Below, piece by piece: positions 45,273-54,780 of a stretch of DNA of 64,000 bases (positions are counted from its first letter, which is position 1; every line of letters starts with the position of its first letter). The stretch is taken from NCBI RefSeq assembly GCF_010015585.1, contig NW_022985070.1, positions 1,393,704 to 1,457,703 on the forward strand, written 5' to 3'. The DNA is from Eremomyces bilateralis CBS 781.70 (lineage: Eukaryota > Ascomycota > Dothideomycetes > Eremomycetales > Eremomycetaceae). The notes under the pieces are model-generated. The model made no database searches and was not told the DNA's origin. It worked only from the letters and a program-made list of their open reading frames with translations. Made by a program: the position numbers and the translations under genes.

Positions 45273-48170
45273 TTAAGCAATGTAGTTGTACATGCCAGTC
45301 TCTCCATCCCGAACCATGTAGTCCTTGTCAATCAATCTATCAATCAGTCAGCATTCATCCACCCCTTCGCACCGCACGCACTCACTTGTCGATGTTCCGC
45401 TTGATATCCCCGACATCCAGCGCCCCTCGCTTCTTCGTCGCCTCAATCACCTCGGTAATCAGGTGGTTATGATTGATGCTCTGCCGACTCTTCAGGATCC
45501 GCACGATGGCCGCCTGCGTCTCGAACTGTCGGTCCGCGTGCACGCGCTCATGAGTCGCCTTGTTCTCCTCACGCGTCTCCTTCAGCTGGACTTGGTTTAC
45601 CTTCAATCGCTGCTTCTCGTGCCGGAAATCTGCGTTCCAGCTGAACGAATCAGTCTCGTCGACTTCTCTTCCTTTGGGATGTTTCTTTAAGGGTCGGATT
45701 CGCGCACACGCCAACGATTGTAGAGTTCGTTTGAGCTCGGCATCGTCTGCGTGGAATTAGAGAAGATCACCCCTTGACTTAGAGCTGCACTTACCGAGTC
45801 CGGTTTCCGCTTTAATGACGCTATAGGGAACCTTATCGTCCGCGTCCAAAAACTGATTAAACACCAGAATCACAATTGTCTGGCTTCCTGAAAGCACGAG
45901 TTCTTTTTTCCCTTTCGGGAAGTCCGCCCGCACATGGCAGGTGACCAAGCCGTGCTTCCAATCCAACTTGTGGTTGCTGTGCTTGCTCCGGTACGACTCC
46001 TCGAACTTGTCGATCAGCACTTTGACGTCGGGCGGGAGGATGAAGGGGAGGTCTTTGTACGACGGCCAAGCCGACGACGACAGGACCGTGACGTTGAGGT
46101 CGATCGGAGAGTACTCCTCCCGCTCTGCCGCGATGGCCTTGTAGGAGGCCATTTCTTCGCGGCTGAGGCTGATGTCGGAGAACATCCGCTCCAGGTTCTT
46201 GGTGAACTCCGCGCCGCATTCTGGATCTATGTCAGCAACACTGACGCCGAGGAAACAATCGCTCTAACTCACCTGTTTTTAACCGTGTGATCATACTCAT
46301 TTCCGCGTCGGCACTAGCGCTCCTCCCCATCAGCAGCCGCCGAGCAAGGTCCTTCTTGTAGAATGCCTCGAAGACTTGCTTGCCGTGCACGAATCGGAAT
46401 AGGTCCAGCGCTTGATCGAGCTGATTGTTCACTTCGGCGTCTTCGTCCCCGGCGTACTGGTCCGCATCGCCTTCCTCGTCGGGCTTCGCGGTGCTGGCCC
46501 ATTTGAAGGCCATTGCCGAAGGGATCGCCTTGGAACCGCCCTGCAACAGTAGATCCAAGTACTTCGCGATCATTTCGGCGGGCTTGGAATTGTCCGTGTT
46601 CCACGTAGCGGATGTCTTCCGAGTCTTGTTGATGAAGAATTCGAACGACGTCTTCATGGCGTGGCCGAGATCGTCATCTCGTTCGAAGGCGATTTTCCAT
46701 GTCCGATCCAGTTGCTTCTTTAAGGATAGCAGACGGACCACCATATGGTCCTGCTCTTTCTCGTCGAAGATGATGGAGGTCCCAGTTTGGTCGATCCATT
46801 GCTCGAAGGGGGGCTGGAGCTTCGATCCCAACCGTCGCCTTTGAAGCAAGGAGTACAGACGTCGCAGGTCATCGGTTGCGGCTTTGTCCATGAGCTCTTG
46901 GAATTCGCCCGAACCCACTAGGAAAGTAAGCATCATGACTCAAGAGCGTGCATGAAAGGAATACTTACCTAGACGGTCTTTCCTACTGACAATCAAGTGC
47001 TCCTCTAGCAACGTCACCAAGTCGCGCCGCGTGGAGACATCCAAGCTGAATAGATCGCACCGATCTACCTCGCGCTGGATCAGTTCGGACGCACTCTTTA
47101 CATAGTCTGAGAGCGACTTGGCGTCTGCCTCGTTCGCCCACTCCCGCACATAAATTTGGGACGCATGATGCATCTTTGGCTCCAATACCGTCGTGTAGGA
47201 GGATATTTCGCGGAACATTCGAATCGATTCGCGGAATAGGCTCAAATCCGGTGTCCGGCCTGTCCGATCCGCCTCGACGAGGTCGCAGACGCCGTTGAGA
47301 ACCTTCCCTTTCAATTCGACATCTCCAAGAATCTCATCGCGGAAGAACCCGATCGCTATCTCTTTGATCGTGGGTAGAGATTCGGCCAGGAGGTAGGTTT
47401 GGTCCAAGAAGGAGAAGATGGATCTTATCATGACCTAAACTGTGTGAGATCAAGACACGAGGAACTATACCAACTCCACCCACCATATGTTGAAGCCATT
47501 TTCCCCAGATCGACACCGTCCCCTGGAGAAAATCCACATTTGTCCCGCCTAACCTCGAGCGCAGCTGCGCCCTCATCGACCCCGACGCATACGCTCCGAG
47601 CTTGGATTTCAATAGCTCCGTCAACTCCTGCGCCATATTCTGCCGGCACACATTCTCCACCCCCTTGTAAAGCTCCTCCAACGAAAAGTCAATCGGCCGG
47701 TCCGCGAGAATGACATCGATCGCCGTGTCCAGCCGGCTCCACGCCGTTTCCAGATACTGCTTCGGATCCAACCGCGTGCTGGTCCGTCGGTTCTTCACAA
47801 CGAGCCGCTTCGCGCCGATCTGGGGATCAAACGGCAACTTGCCGTTGCGAACCGCACCTTTCGCCGGCCTATTGGGTCCCGTGAGGTCGACCACCTCGTC
47901 CTGCCCGCCGTTCCTCTTGCTCTTGAATGCATACATCTTCTCAGGCGGCAATGGGGCGTGATCGTCGCGCGCGCCCGTCGAGGGGTTCGGTCGCGGTCGT
48001 TTGCGGCTCGGGCTGGGTTGCGAGCCGTCGGAATGCGTGGCGGGGGCCTTGGGCTGCGGGGCGAAGATGCTGGAGAGCGTGGGTTGCGTGGCGGCGGTGG
48101 ACTTCCGCTTTTTATCCGGGAAATGTGAGCTGTCGAGTTCGCCGGCCGTGGATGGGGGTTGTCTGGGCAT
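45273..48170 (-). CDS. cul4: Cullin 4, scaffold of CRL4 ubiquitin ligases
   Basis: Scaffold that joins Ddb1-type adaptors to the RING protein Rbx1; it acts in DNA repair, replication and heterochromatin control. Six exons (48170-47484, 47434-46969, 46917-46273, 46220-45795, 45746-45386, 45336-45273) give 882 aa; introns are 48-52 nt. The N-terminal 100 residues are disordered and basic (RKRPRPNP), possibly nuclear targeting. Cullin repeats follow (VMIRSIFSFLDQTYL and others), then the cullin-homology domain (VFEAFYKKDLARRLL). The winged-helix tail holds the neddylation site IVRILKSRQ (Lys827), and the typical end DKDYMVRDGETGMYNYIA comes from the tiny last exon. Assignment to Cul4 rather than Cul1/Cul3 rests on the N-terminal extension and overall similarity. 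Confidence 0.93.
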
Positions 48171-48845
48171 CGAAGAACCGCTCCAAATTCACGCCTTGAA
48201 GGAACTACGCATGGGATAATGCACGACTTGCGTGGGAATTGAGCCGTGGAGGGTAAAAGGGGGGGTGTGAATACTTTGGTCGTGAAGATACTGGTATCCG
48301 AGATGCCATGGATATGCGATGTGTGAGGTCGGAGTGAGGTCGGAGTTACGCTCGGCGTTAACGTGCTGCTTCAACTACCATTCATTGTGACTTCAGATTT
48401 CAAATGATAGGGAAAGTTCGAGGCTTTGGCAATGGGAATTCTTCAATGTTAGATAAAAATTAATATCAATATCTTTAATCAATATATCCCTAAATAGGAG
48501 AAGTCTCGTGTCGACGGTTTCGCCACTGCAACGTGGAAACGGATTATCATTAGTACTTAAGCCATATCACATACGAACTTTAAGGATATCAACTCGGAAG
48601 AGTTCAGCAGTTAAGCACCCCAAAGTCGACTTGGAACCATTTTATTGTTTAATGGTATCACCCAATTCCATACAAGGATCTCGTTACCTTCAAGAATATC
48701 GCTGCCAACATAAATGAGCTGAGTGAAGCTAAGAACAAAACGGCTCGCAGCCGTTGATGCGAACCCTCCATCTTCTCCGCTCGAACTTATGGTATCATCC
48801 GGTCTATGCGCCACTCCAGGGGAACATAAGCATGCCCCAAACCAC
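48171..48845. other. Spacer between cul4 promoter and mgm1 3' end
   Basis: 675 bases. The segment from 48420 to 48500 is very AT-rich (repeated AATATCAATAT). No gene was recognised. Confidence 0.5.
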
Positions 48846-51758
48846 CTAGAACAAGGTCCAGCCCTTCGATCGCTTGCCGTCGGTTCGCAAGGACCGCTTT
48901 TCTCGGGCTTCCAGTTGTCGCAACGCTTGCATCTCTTTCAGGACGTGCTCCAGGAGGTCCTTGCGCCGCACCACATCCAGATGGCGCTTGACCTTAGGGT
49001 CTTCGCTGGCGAAGCGCTCAATCTCCGATTTCGACAGGTCGCGTCCTAATCTGTTGTCGAGCTCCCGTGGAAACTAAGACGTGTTAGACTCCGGTGACGA
49101 TATCCAAGGGAATTGGGTCGACGTACATTATAGTAGAACTTGGAGAGTAGTTCGGCATCCAAGAAAAGGTCCGCGGTGGTCGTAAGTTTATCGGCTACAG
49201 CGTCTAAGAAGACTTCCGGGCAGTGGTATTTGTTCTTTTTGGAAGCGCATTGCTTGGACTTCACGGCAAGTAGCCTCATCTGTAGGACGTCGGCGCGATC
49301 GCGCAGGAAGACGGCCTCTTGACCTGTTCCGAAATCAGTCCTCTGGGTCTCTTCTAATAGAAGGGATGTGGACAAACCTTTTCTGAGAAGGGAGGCACTG
49401 AATCCTCCGGCTCCTCCTGCCCCGGTGCCTTCAAGGACGATTTGGCTGCTTCGAACGCGGTCAATAAATGTCAACACATCCCTCAGCTTCCTCTTTCCCC
49501 CCATTTCAGTCTCTACATTCTTCATCGCGGCTCGGCAGACCTCGAGCTCCTCTTTCAACACGTCGGAAACGGTGTCGCGACCGCGTTTCCATTCAGCGTC
49601 TTCCAGGTCAATCCGGTATTTGTATGGTTTGATGCAAATCTCAAGTTCGTCGCTGATATCGTACGACAAGTCGCTGAGGATCGATGCCGAGGCGTTGGTA
49701 ATGGCTTTGCGTGCGAAAGGATGCGCGGAGAAAGAGGATGAAGTGATGAGTTGTTCGACGTGCATCTGCAATGCGTTCGCGACCACGGTGGTCGCTAGTC
49801 GCCCGATCCCAAGCTTGGTCAAGGAGCCGGTGGACGCATCCAACTTAAGACGCCACAACGCATTCTCAGGATCCGCCTTGGGCAGATCTTTCAACGAGTC
49901 CGCCTCCGGTATCGGCGGGCTTAAGTCTTCGAGGGGTTTGTTCCAGTACCGTTGCGCCAGCAGGTTAAGCACCTGTTGGTCCAGCTCATGCTTGATGAGC
50001 GCGCGAACTTGCGGCCGACCGAAGTCTTCGGCGAAGCGCCGGAACGAGTGCTTGAACGCGTCCAGGCTTTCGGCGAGGTAGGTTTCCGCGCTGAGCGGCA
50101 TTTCGTTATATTGCACCTTAAACTCATACGTCGCTTCCGCCAGCTCCTGCTGAATCGCTTCGCTGGTGGACTTCAAGCTTGCCGCCATGGTCTGTTCCAT
50201 GACGCGCATCAGCTTCTTGCGGAGCGTTTTGGTTCCCACGTCTAACTGAGAATCGGCGCCGAACTCACTGTGCGACGAGAAAAACGACTGCTCATTCTTC
50301 TGAATCGCAGTGCTGATGTTGCCACTGCCCCGGTGGAATAAGCTCGACGTAGGGGATTGCGGGAGACGTGACACGACGCCGACATAGCCCAAGCGTAGAG
50401 CGTATTTCCTATCACCCAACATGCTCGCTCCTCGCTCCGGATCGACCAGATCCATCTTCGTGATGACTCCTATCGTCCGTTCGCCCCGGGGATCGATTTT
50501 CCGACTGGCCCGGAGCGCGGTCGAATTGGCCAAGTCGACGTCCGCCGCGGAGATGGCTAATATGACATTGGGGGCCTTGATGTATCTCTCGCACAGCTCA
50601 GCAATCTTCTCTTTCAGCTCCGGAGGTTGATCGCGTCCGGAAACCTGAATATATCCGGGGAGGTCGATCAGGGAGAGATCCGGGACGTTTGGAGAATAGA
50701 TGCGTAGTTGGATCGGCTCGTCGGAGACGCATTGTTCGGCAGGGACGGCGAGATTGAGATCGGTAAGGGTCTTTTGGATGTGGGAGAAGTCGGTGATCTT
50801 CCCAATTCCCAAGGACGGGAACTCTCCATATTCCGCTCGAGAGTCAGGGGTGTTGACCAGTGTCAGCTCAATTGGCCTGCGTGTAACCATGTTGGACCCC
50901 TTAGGAAGAAACTCATGTCCAACGATGGATTCCAAAACTGAGCTCTTCCCCGAGGATTGTGATCCGATGACGACAATGGACGGCAGAGTCAAGGTGTCCG
51001 ACTGCCCTACGGTCTGTAAAAGGCCCCTGATTTCGATCATCTTCCGCGTCAACAGCATCATTTGATCATCGCGAGCGATTTGTTCCTCCTGGGTGCCTTC
51101 ATCGTCCGATTTCGAGTCGTATGCGAACGCTGCGGTCGCACCACCGGCGGCCGCTGCACCGGTATTGCTGTGTTTCGGATCGCCTTCGGGGCCTTGGCCG
51201 GGCCCGTCTCCTCTCTGTCCCGATTCGGACGCATTTAGGAGACTTTGAAGCCATTCTGGTAGCTCTATCCTATCCGTTGTTTGGTCCCATCCTTCCTTCG
51301 TTTGGTTTAGAACTCCCGCTGCTCCAGTGTAGAGCTCGTTGGCCAAGGATCCGGCGCGGTCGGTCGTCTTATGGAACACGTCGACCATATAGTTGCCAGC
51401 CTCTGATATATATTAGCATGGCCATTGCATGAAAGTACGCGTACTTACGCGCAGCTTGATATTGGACATAGGTGAATCCTGCAACCGCAGCACCTCCAGT
51501 TACTGCCCCAAGAGTGGCGAACTTGGACACCAACTTCGGTATGAAGCGGGCGAACGATATTGATCGGGCCACCGGTACATTATGAAGAAAGGACGAGCCA
51601 ATATGTCGATCCAGCGTTCGGAGTTCGCGCAATCGGGAGCCCGGGCGAAGTAAACCTCCGGCGACGGTATTGATACTCTTGGATACGGCTCGTTGCTGCG
51701 ACCATGCGACGCCACGAGCGAGAGGCGCAAGGCGTGCGGAGAGCAGCCTCGCGCTCAT
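48846..51758 (-). CDS. mgm1: Mitochondrial dynamin-like GTPase Mgm1 (OPA1 homologue)
   Basis: Drives inner-membrane fusion and shapes cristae. Exons 51758-51449, 51402-49378, 49323-49127 and 49073-48846 give 919 aa. The N-terminus is an Arg/Ser-rich presequence (MSARLLSARLAPLARG...). A transmembrane anchor (GAVTGGAAVAGFTYV) comes next, and then an Ala/Gly-rich stretch (GAAAAGGATAAFAY) where rhomboid cleavage giving short Mgm1 would be expected. The GTPase domain starts near residue 250: G1 GSQSSGKSS, G2 within RRPIELTL, G3 DLPG, G4 TKMD. Middle and GED-like regions follow. The intron at 49324-49377 is 54 nt, a multiple of three and without stops, so retention would add 18 residues; the spliced junction LLRKGQEAVFLRDRADV fits the family better. 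The last exon gives PRELDNRLGRDLSKSEIERF. Confidence 0.95.
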
Positions 51759-52027
51759 GATCGCTTATGTGTGCAATGAATTGGATGGGGTCTGGAAGTG
51801 GATCATCTCGGAAAGATTGTAGTGGTAAGGGAAGAGTTGATCAAATCGCCAAAGTAGTTTCATCACTCATGGCATGATGCAACCAGGACAAGCTCCGAGG
51901 GTCTCACGTATTAAGGTCATTCATGTCGGGTTATGATCGCTGCCAAGCCATCGATACCCAAAGCCGCCCAGAACCACACTGATTAGTTCCTTATAGTTTT
52001 AGTAGCTCAATCATTAACATATAACCA
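51759..52027. other. Divergent promoter region between mgm1 and tRNA-Ile
   Basis: 269 bases upstream of mgm1 on the minus strand and of the tRNA on the plus strand. No defined motif recognised. Confidence 0.4.
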
Positions 52028-52116
52028 GCTCGCTTAGCTCAGTTGGTTAGAGCGTCGTACTAATATTTCTACAATATGCAATGCGAAGGTCGCCAGTTCG
52101 ACCCTGGTAGTGAGCA
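52028..52116 (+). tRNA. tRNA-Ile (anticodon AAU) with 15-nt intron
   Basis: All arms fold. The acceptor GCTCGCT pairs with AGTGAGC (one G-T pair), and the D-arm is GCTCAGTTGGTTAGAGC. The anticodon stem TCGTA pairs with TGCGA, with loop CTAATA plus A; the T-arm is GCCAG-TTCGACC-CTGGT, and the discriminator base is A. The anticodon AAT is at 52062-52064, decoding Ile after A34-to-inosine editing. A 15-nt intron (52066-52080) sits between positions 37 and 38, the standard place for nuclear tRNA introns removed by the Sen endonuclease. A and B boxes are internal, and a T-run for Pol III termination follows from 52118. Lies 402 bases upstream of dug3 on the same strand. Confidence 0.95.
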
Positions 52117-52518
52117 TCTTTTTTGCCCTTTTTGCCTCCGGTCCTTTTTTTATTTCGGCTTAATAACCCCTAAACGTGGATCACGTCAAGTCCTTGGATA
52201 ATTGCGATTGTGAGGGCTGCACAGGTGGCTTTGGGTCAATATTTCGTGGCACCTGCTGCTATCAGACGACAACAAAAATACAGGAGACGTTGGTGATACT
52301 GGTACTGGCTGCATTATGAGAACTGCTTGAGTCAGACCTTCTTACTGTCATCTAGCAATGTTATTCTCTGACTCCGTTGATTATAATTCTCATCGATAAA
52401 CATCATACGTACCTCATCCTTTATCAGAGTTTAAATACCCAGACCCCTTCCAATAAAGCATTTAATATTGTTTACGGTTTCCATAAACCAACGATTTCCA
52501 GATATACCTGCTGAAGCC
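52117..52518. other. Pol III terminator and dug3 upstream region
   Basis: Starts with TCTTTTTTGCCCTTTTTG, the termination signal of the tRNA, followed by about 350 bases of AT-rich upstream sequence of dug3. No other feature. Confidence 0.55.
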
Positions 52519-53752
52519 ATGTGCAGATTTCTGGTAGGAAGAATCTATTAAATTACCCTTTGTTCAGGGCTAATTCGTGGATTAGGTCTACACAGGGCGG
52601 GATGAGATACTTCTGTCAAAATTAATTCTTGATCCGGCCCATTCGATCCTCACCCAGTCTTTTGATTGCCGACTGAGGCTTGTAAGCCGGAGTTCCATGT
52701 CACTACTCACCTGGAATGCTACTGACCTATACTTAGGATCACCGGAGGCCTCACAATGGCGACGGCTTTGGGGTGGGATACTACACTCAACCAGCCCTAG
52801 GTTCTGAACCATGCATTTTCACCTCGACAATACCCGCATGGAATTGTCTGAATCTCGAGCGTCTGGCCTCCAAGACGACGTCATCGTTGATCTTTGCGCA
52901 TGTTCGCGCCACGACGGAGGGCAACCTATCCGACCAAAACTGCCATCCCTTCCGGTACGGCTCGCTGATGTTCATGCATAATGGCGGCATTGGGGGCTGG
53001 CGGCATATCAAACGGAAGCTCGCCGAATCCGTGGGAGACGACTGGTACAATTGCGTGCAGGGCTCGACGGACAGCGAGTGGGCGTTTGCCGTGCTGCTCG
53101 ACAGCATGGATAGGATGGGATACAGCCCCAATGTGGAGCCGGGTCCGGAGGGGTACGGTCACACCGTGCTCCGAAAGGCGGTCTTGCGAACGATTCAGCG
53201 GATCAACGAGATGACAGCCCAAGTCGAGGGCGATGACACTCGGAGCCTGCTGAACTTTGCTATTACCGATGGGCATAGCGTGGTCTGCTCTCGCTATGTG
53301 AGCAGTGGGACTGACGAGGCCGCAAGCTTATTCTTCTCATCCGGCACGAGTTGGAAGCGCCAACAAAGCCAAGAGTTTCCTGATGGAGAAAAGGGCGATT
53401 ACAAAATGGAGCGAAGAGATAAAGGCGGCGATATCGTGCTTGTTGCAAGTGAGCCTCTCACTTTCGAAAGAGGTACGAACATCCAAGACTGGTGTTTTGG
53501 GGGCATCAATGCTAAATGACGGCAGACAATTGGGTCACGGTTCCAACCAATTCGACCCTGACCATACACAAACAGACTGTGATGATCCATCCGATCATTG
53601 ACGAATTCTACAATCAGAACCCATCACATGCGAGGTCACATCAGTTCGCCCAAACGAAAGGGCAGACAATCGCCGATAAGGATATCGTGAGCGAGCAAAA
53701 TGGACAGCCGGATCGTGCAATGGCGGAACCTCAAGACATTCGTGTGGCGTGA
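52519..53752 (+). CDS. dug3: Dug3, glutamine amidotransferase subunit of glutathione degradation
   Basis: Class II glutamine amidotransferase-type protein that, with Dug2, removes the gamma-glutamyl residue from glutathione in the cytosol (the gamma-GT-independent pathway). Four exons (52519-52533, 52586-52681, 52737-53472, 53526-53752) give 357 aa. The first exon is only five codons, MCRFL, placing the catalytic Cys at position 2 once the Met is removed. Splicing restores VYTGRDEILLSKLILDPAHS, QSFDCRLRLDHRRPHNGDGFGVGYYT, FAHVRATTEG, NCHPFRYGSLMFMHNGGIGG and SDSEWAFAVLLD-like STDSEWAF. The last exon begins NWVTVPTNSTLTIHKQTV, the usual end of Dug3, followed by a longer hydrophilic tail. Very good match to the fungal family. 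Confidence 0.93.
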
Positions 53753-53974
53753 GAACAATGCCGCTGCTTAGATAGTCACCCTCGATATTTGGGAGTATAG
53801 GTTTGGGCAACCCAGACGGCGTCGAGAACAGGACAAGTTGGAACAAGTGTTGGTATATTTATGCGGATAGACTGCAGAAGGTCTATTTTATGATATTGTA
53901 CACGGCGCTGCAGGACGAATAACCGCATGATCTGTACAACTGGAGAGAAAGTATCAGGCGTTTCGGTTTGCATC
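53753..53974. other. Convergent 3' flanks of dug3 and mic10
   Basis: 222 bases between two convergent stop codons; no feature seen. Confidence 0.5.
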
Positions 53975-54378
53975 TCAAGGTCTGATGACCCTCAGACCAT
54001 CTTTCGTCGGAGTCGCGGCACGTTTAAACGACTAGATATCATATCAGCGGTGTCCCTTCTAGCCCTTATAATAGAGTCATACATTGTCACATTCTTCGTA
54101 CGCTCGCCCGGCACCGAACCCCAGCCCCGTCCAAACGGGCCATGACCGGCGTCGAAACAGGAGGAATGAGAAGACAATGCCGAAGCCAGCACCGATGCTC
54201 GACCGGATGAGCAGCGAGGAAAGGCAGCGGTCCCACTGCCGAGAATTAGCGACTGCACTTAACCATTGAGGAATCGGTGGATTAGAGATCGCACCTTATC
54301 ATTTAGCAATGCTTCACTCAACGGACGGGAAACCGTCGTTGGTGGGGAGGAAGGAGTGGTCGAAGGTTTGTCGGCCAT
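53975..54378 (-). CDS. mic10: MICOS core subunit Mic10
   Basis: Tiny hairpin protein of the mitochondrial inner membrane that oligomerises to bend cristae junctions as part of the MICOS complex. Three exons (54378-54295, 54235-54083, 54031-53975) give 97 aa; the introns are 59 and 51 nt, and every junction is in phase 0. The assembled protein shows the family's features in order: SEALLNDKWDRCLSSLLI, a first hydrophobic helix with GxGxG-like glycines (SSIGAGFGIVFSFLLF), the positive loop RRRSW, and a second helix WPVWTGLGFGAGRAYEECD with the glycine motif needed for oligomers. A short basic tail (SFKRAATPTKDG) follows. No single exon is long enough to be noticed alone. It is divergent from urb2 with a 402-bp gap. 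Confidence 0.93.
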
Positions 54379-54780
54379 GGCGGTAGTCGTGGATAGTACG
54401 TCGGTTGTTGATGGATCGATGCAAACTTGAGGGAACGCGAAGGTTGATGAGCCAGGTAGCCTTCGGTCCGAGATGTCAAAAGGCGCACATGTACTCCGTA
54501 ATGATGAGTAGCTTTGCAGAACAAACTTGACACTTTGGATCGGATGTTGATATTACGACGTCGAAGTCACTTCGTCGCATACCAGAACTGTGAACATGGA
54601 TGTGAAGGTGGTCCGAGCTCCCTAAATTTTCCAATATTCAAGACTCCAAATTCCAGATGTCCAGTTATTGTGAATCAGATACTTGCACTGTAACTACCGG
54701 TAGAATACCGTATACATATCTGTGGCCATTGTACTGGTTAGACGGGCCGTGGAAGCTCGTAGGTGCAGCTGGGCATCCCA
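54379..54780. promoter_or_regulatory. Divergent mic10-urb2 promoter region
   Basis: 402 bases between the start codons of mic10 (minus) and urb2 (plus). No clear TATA or consensus site was identified; shared regulation is possible from the layout alone. Confidence 0.35.
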
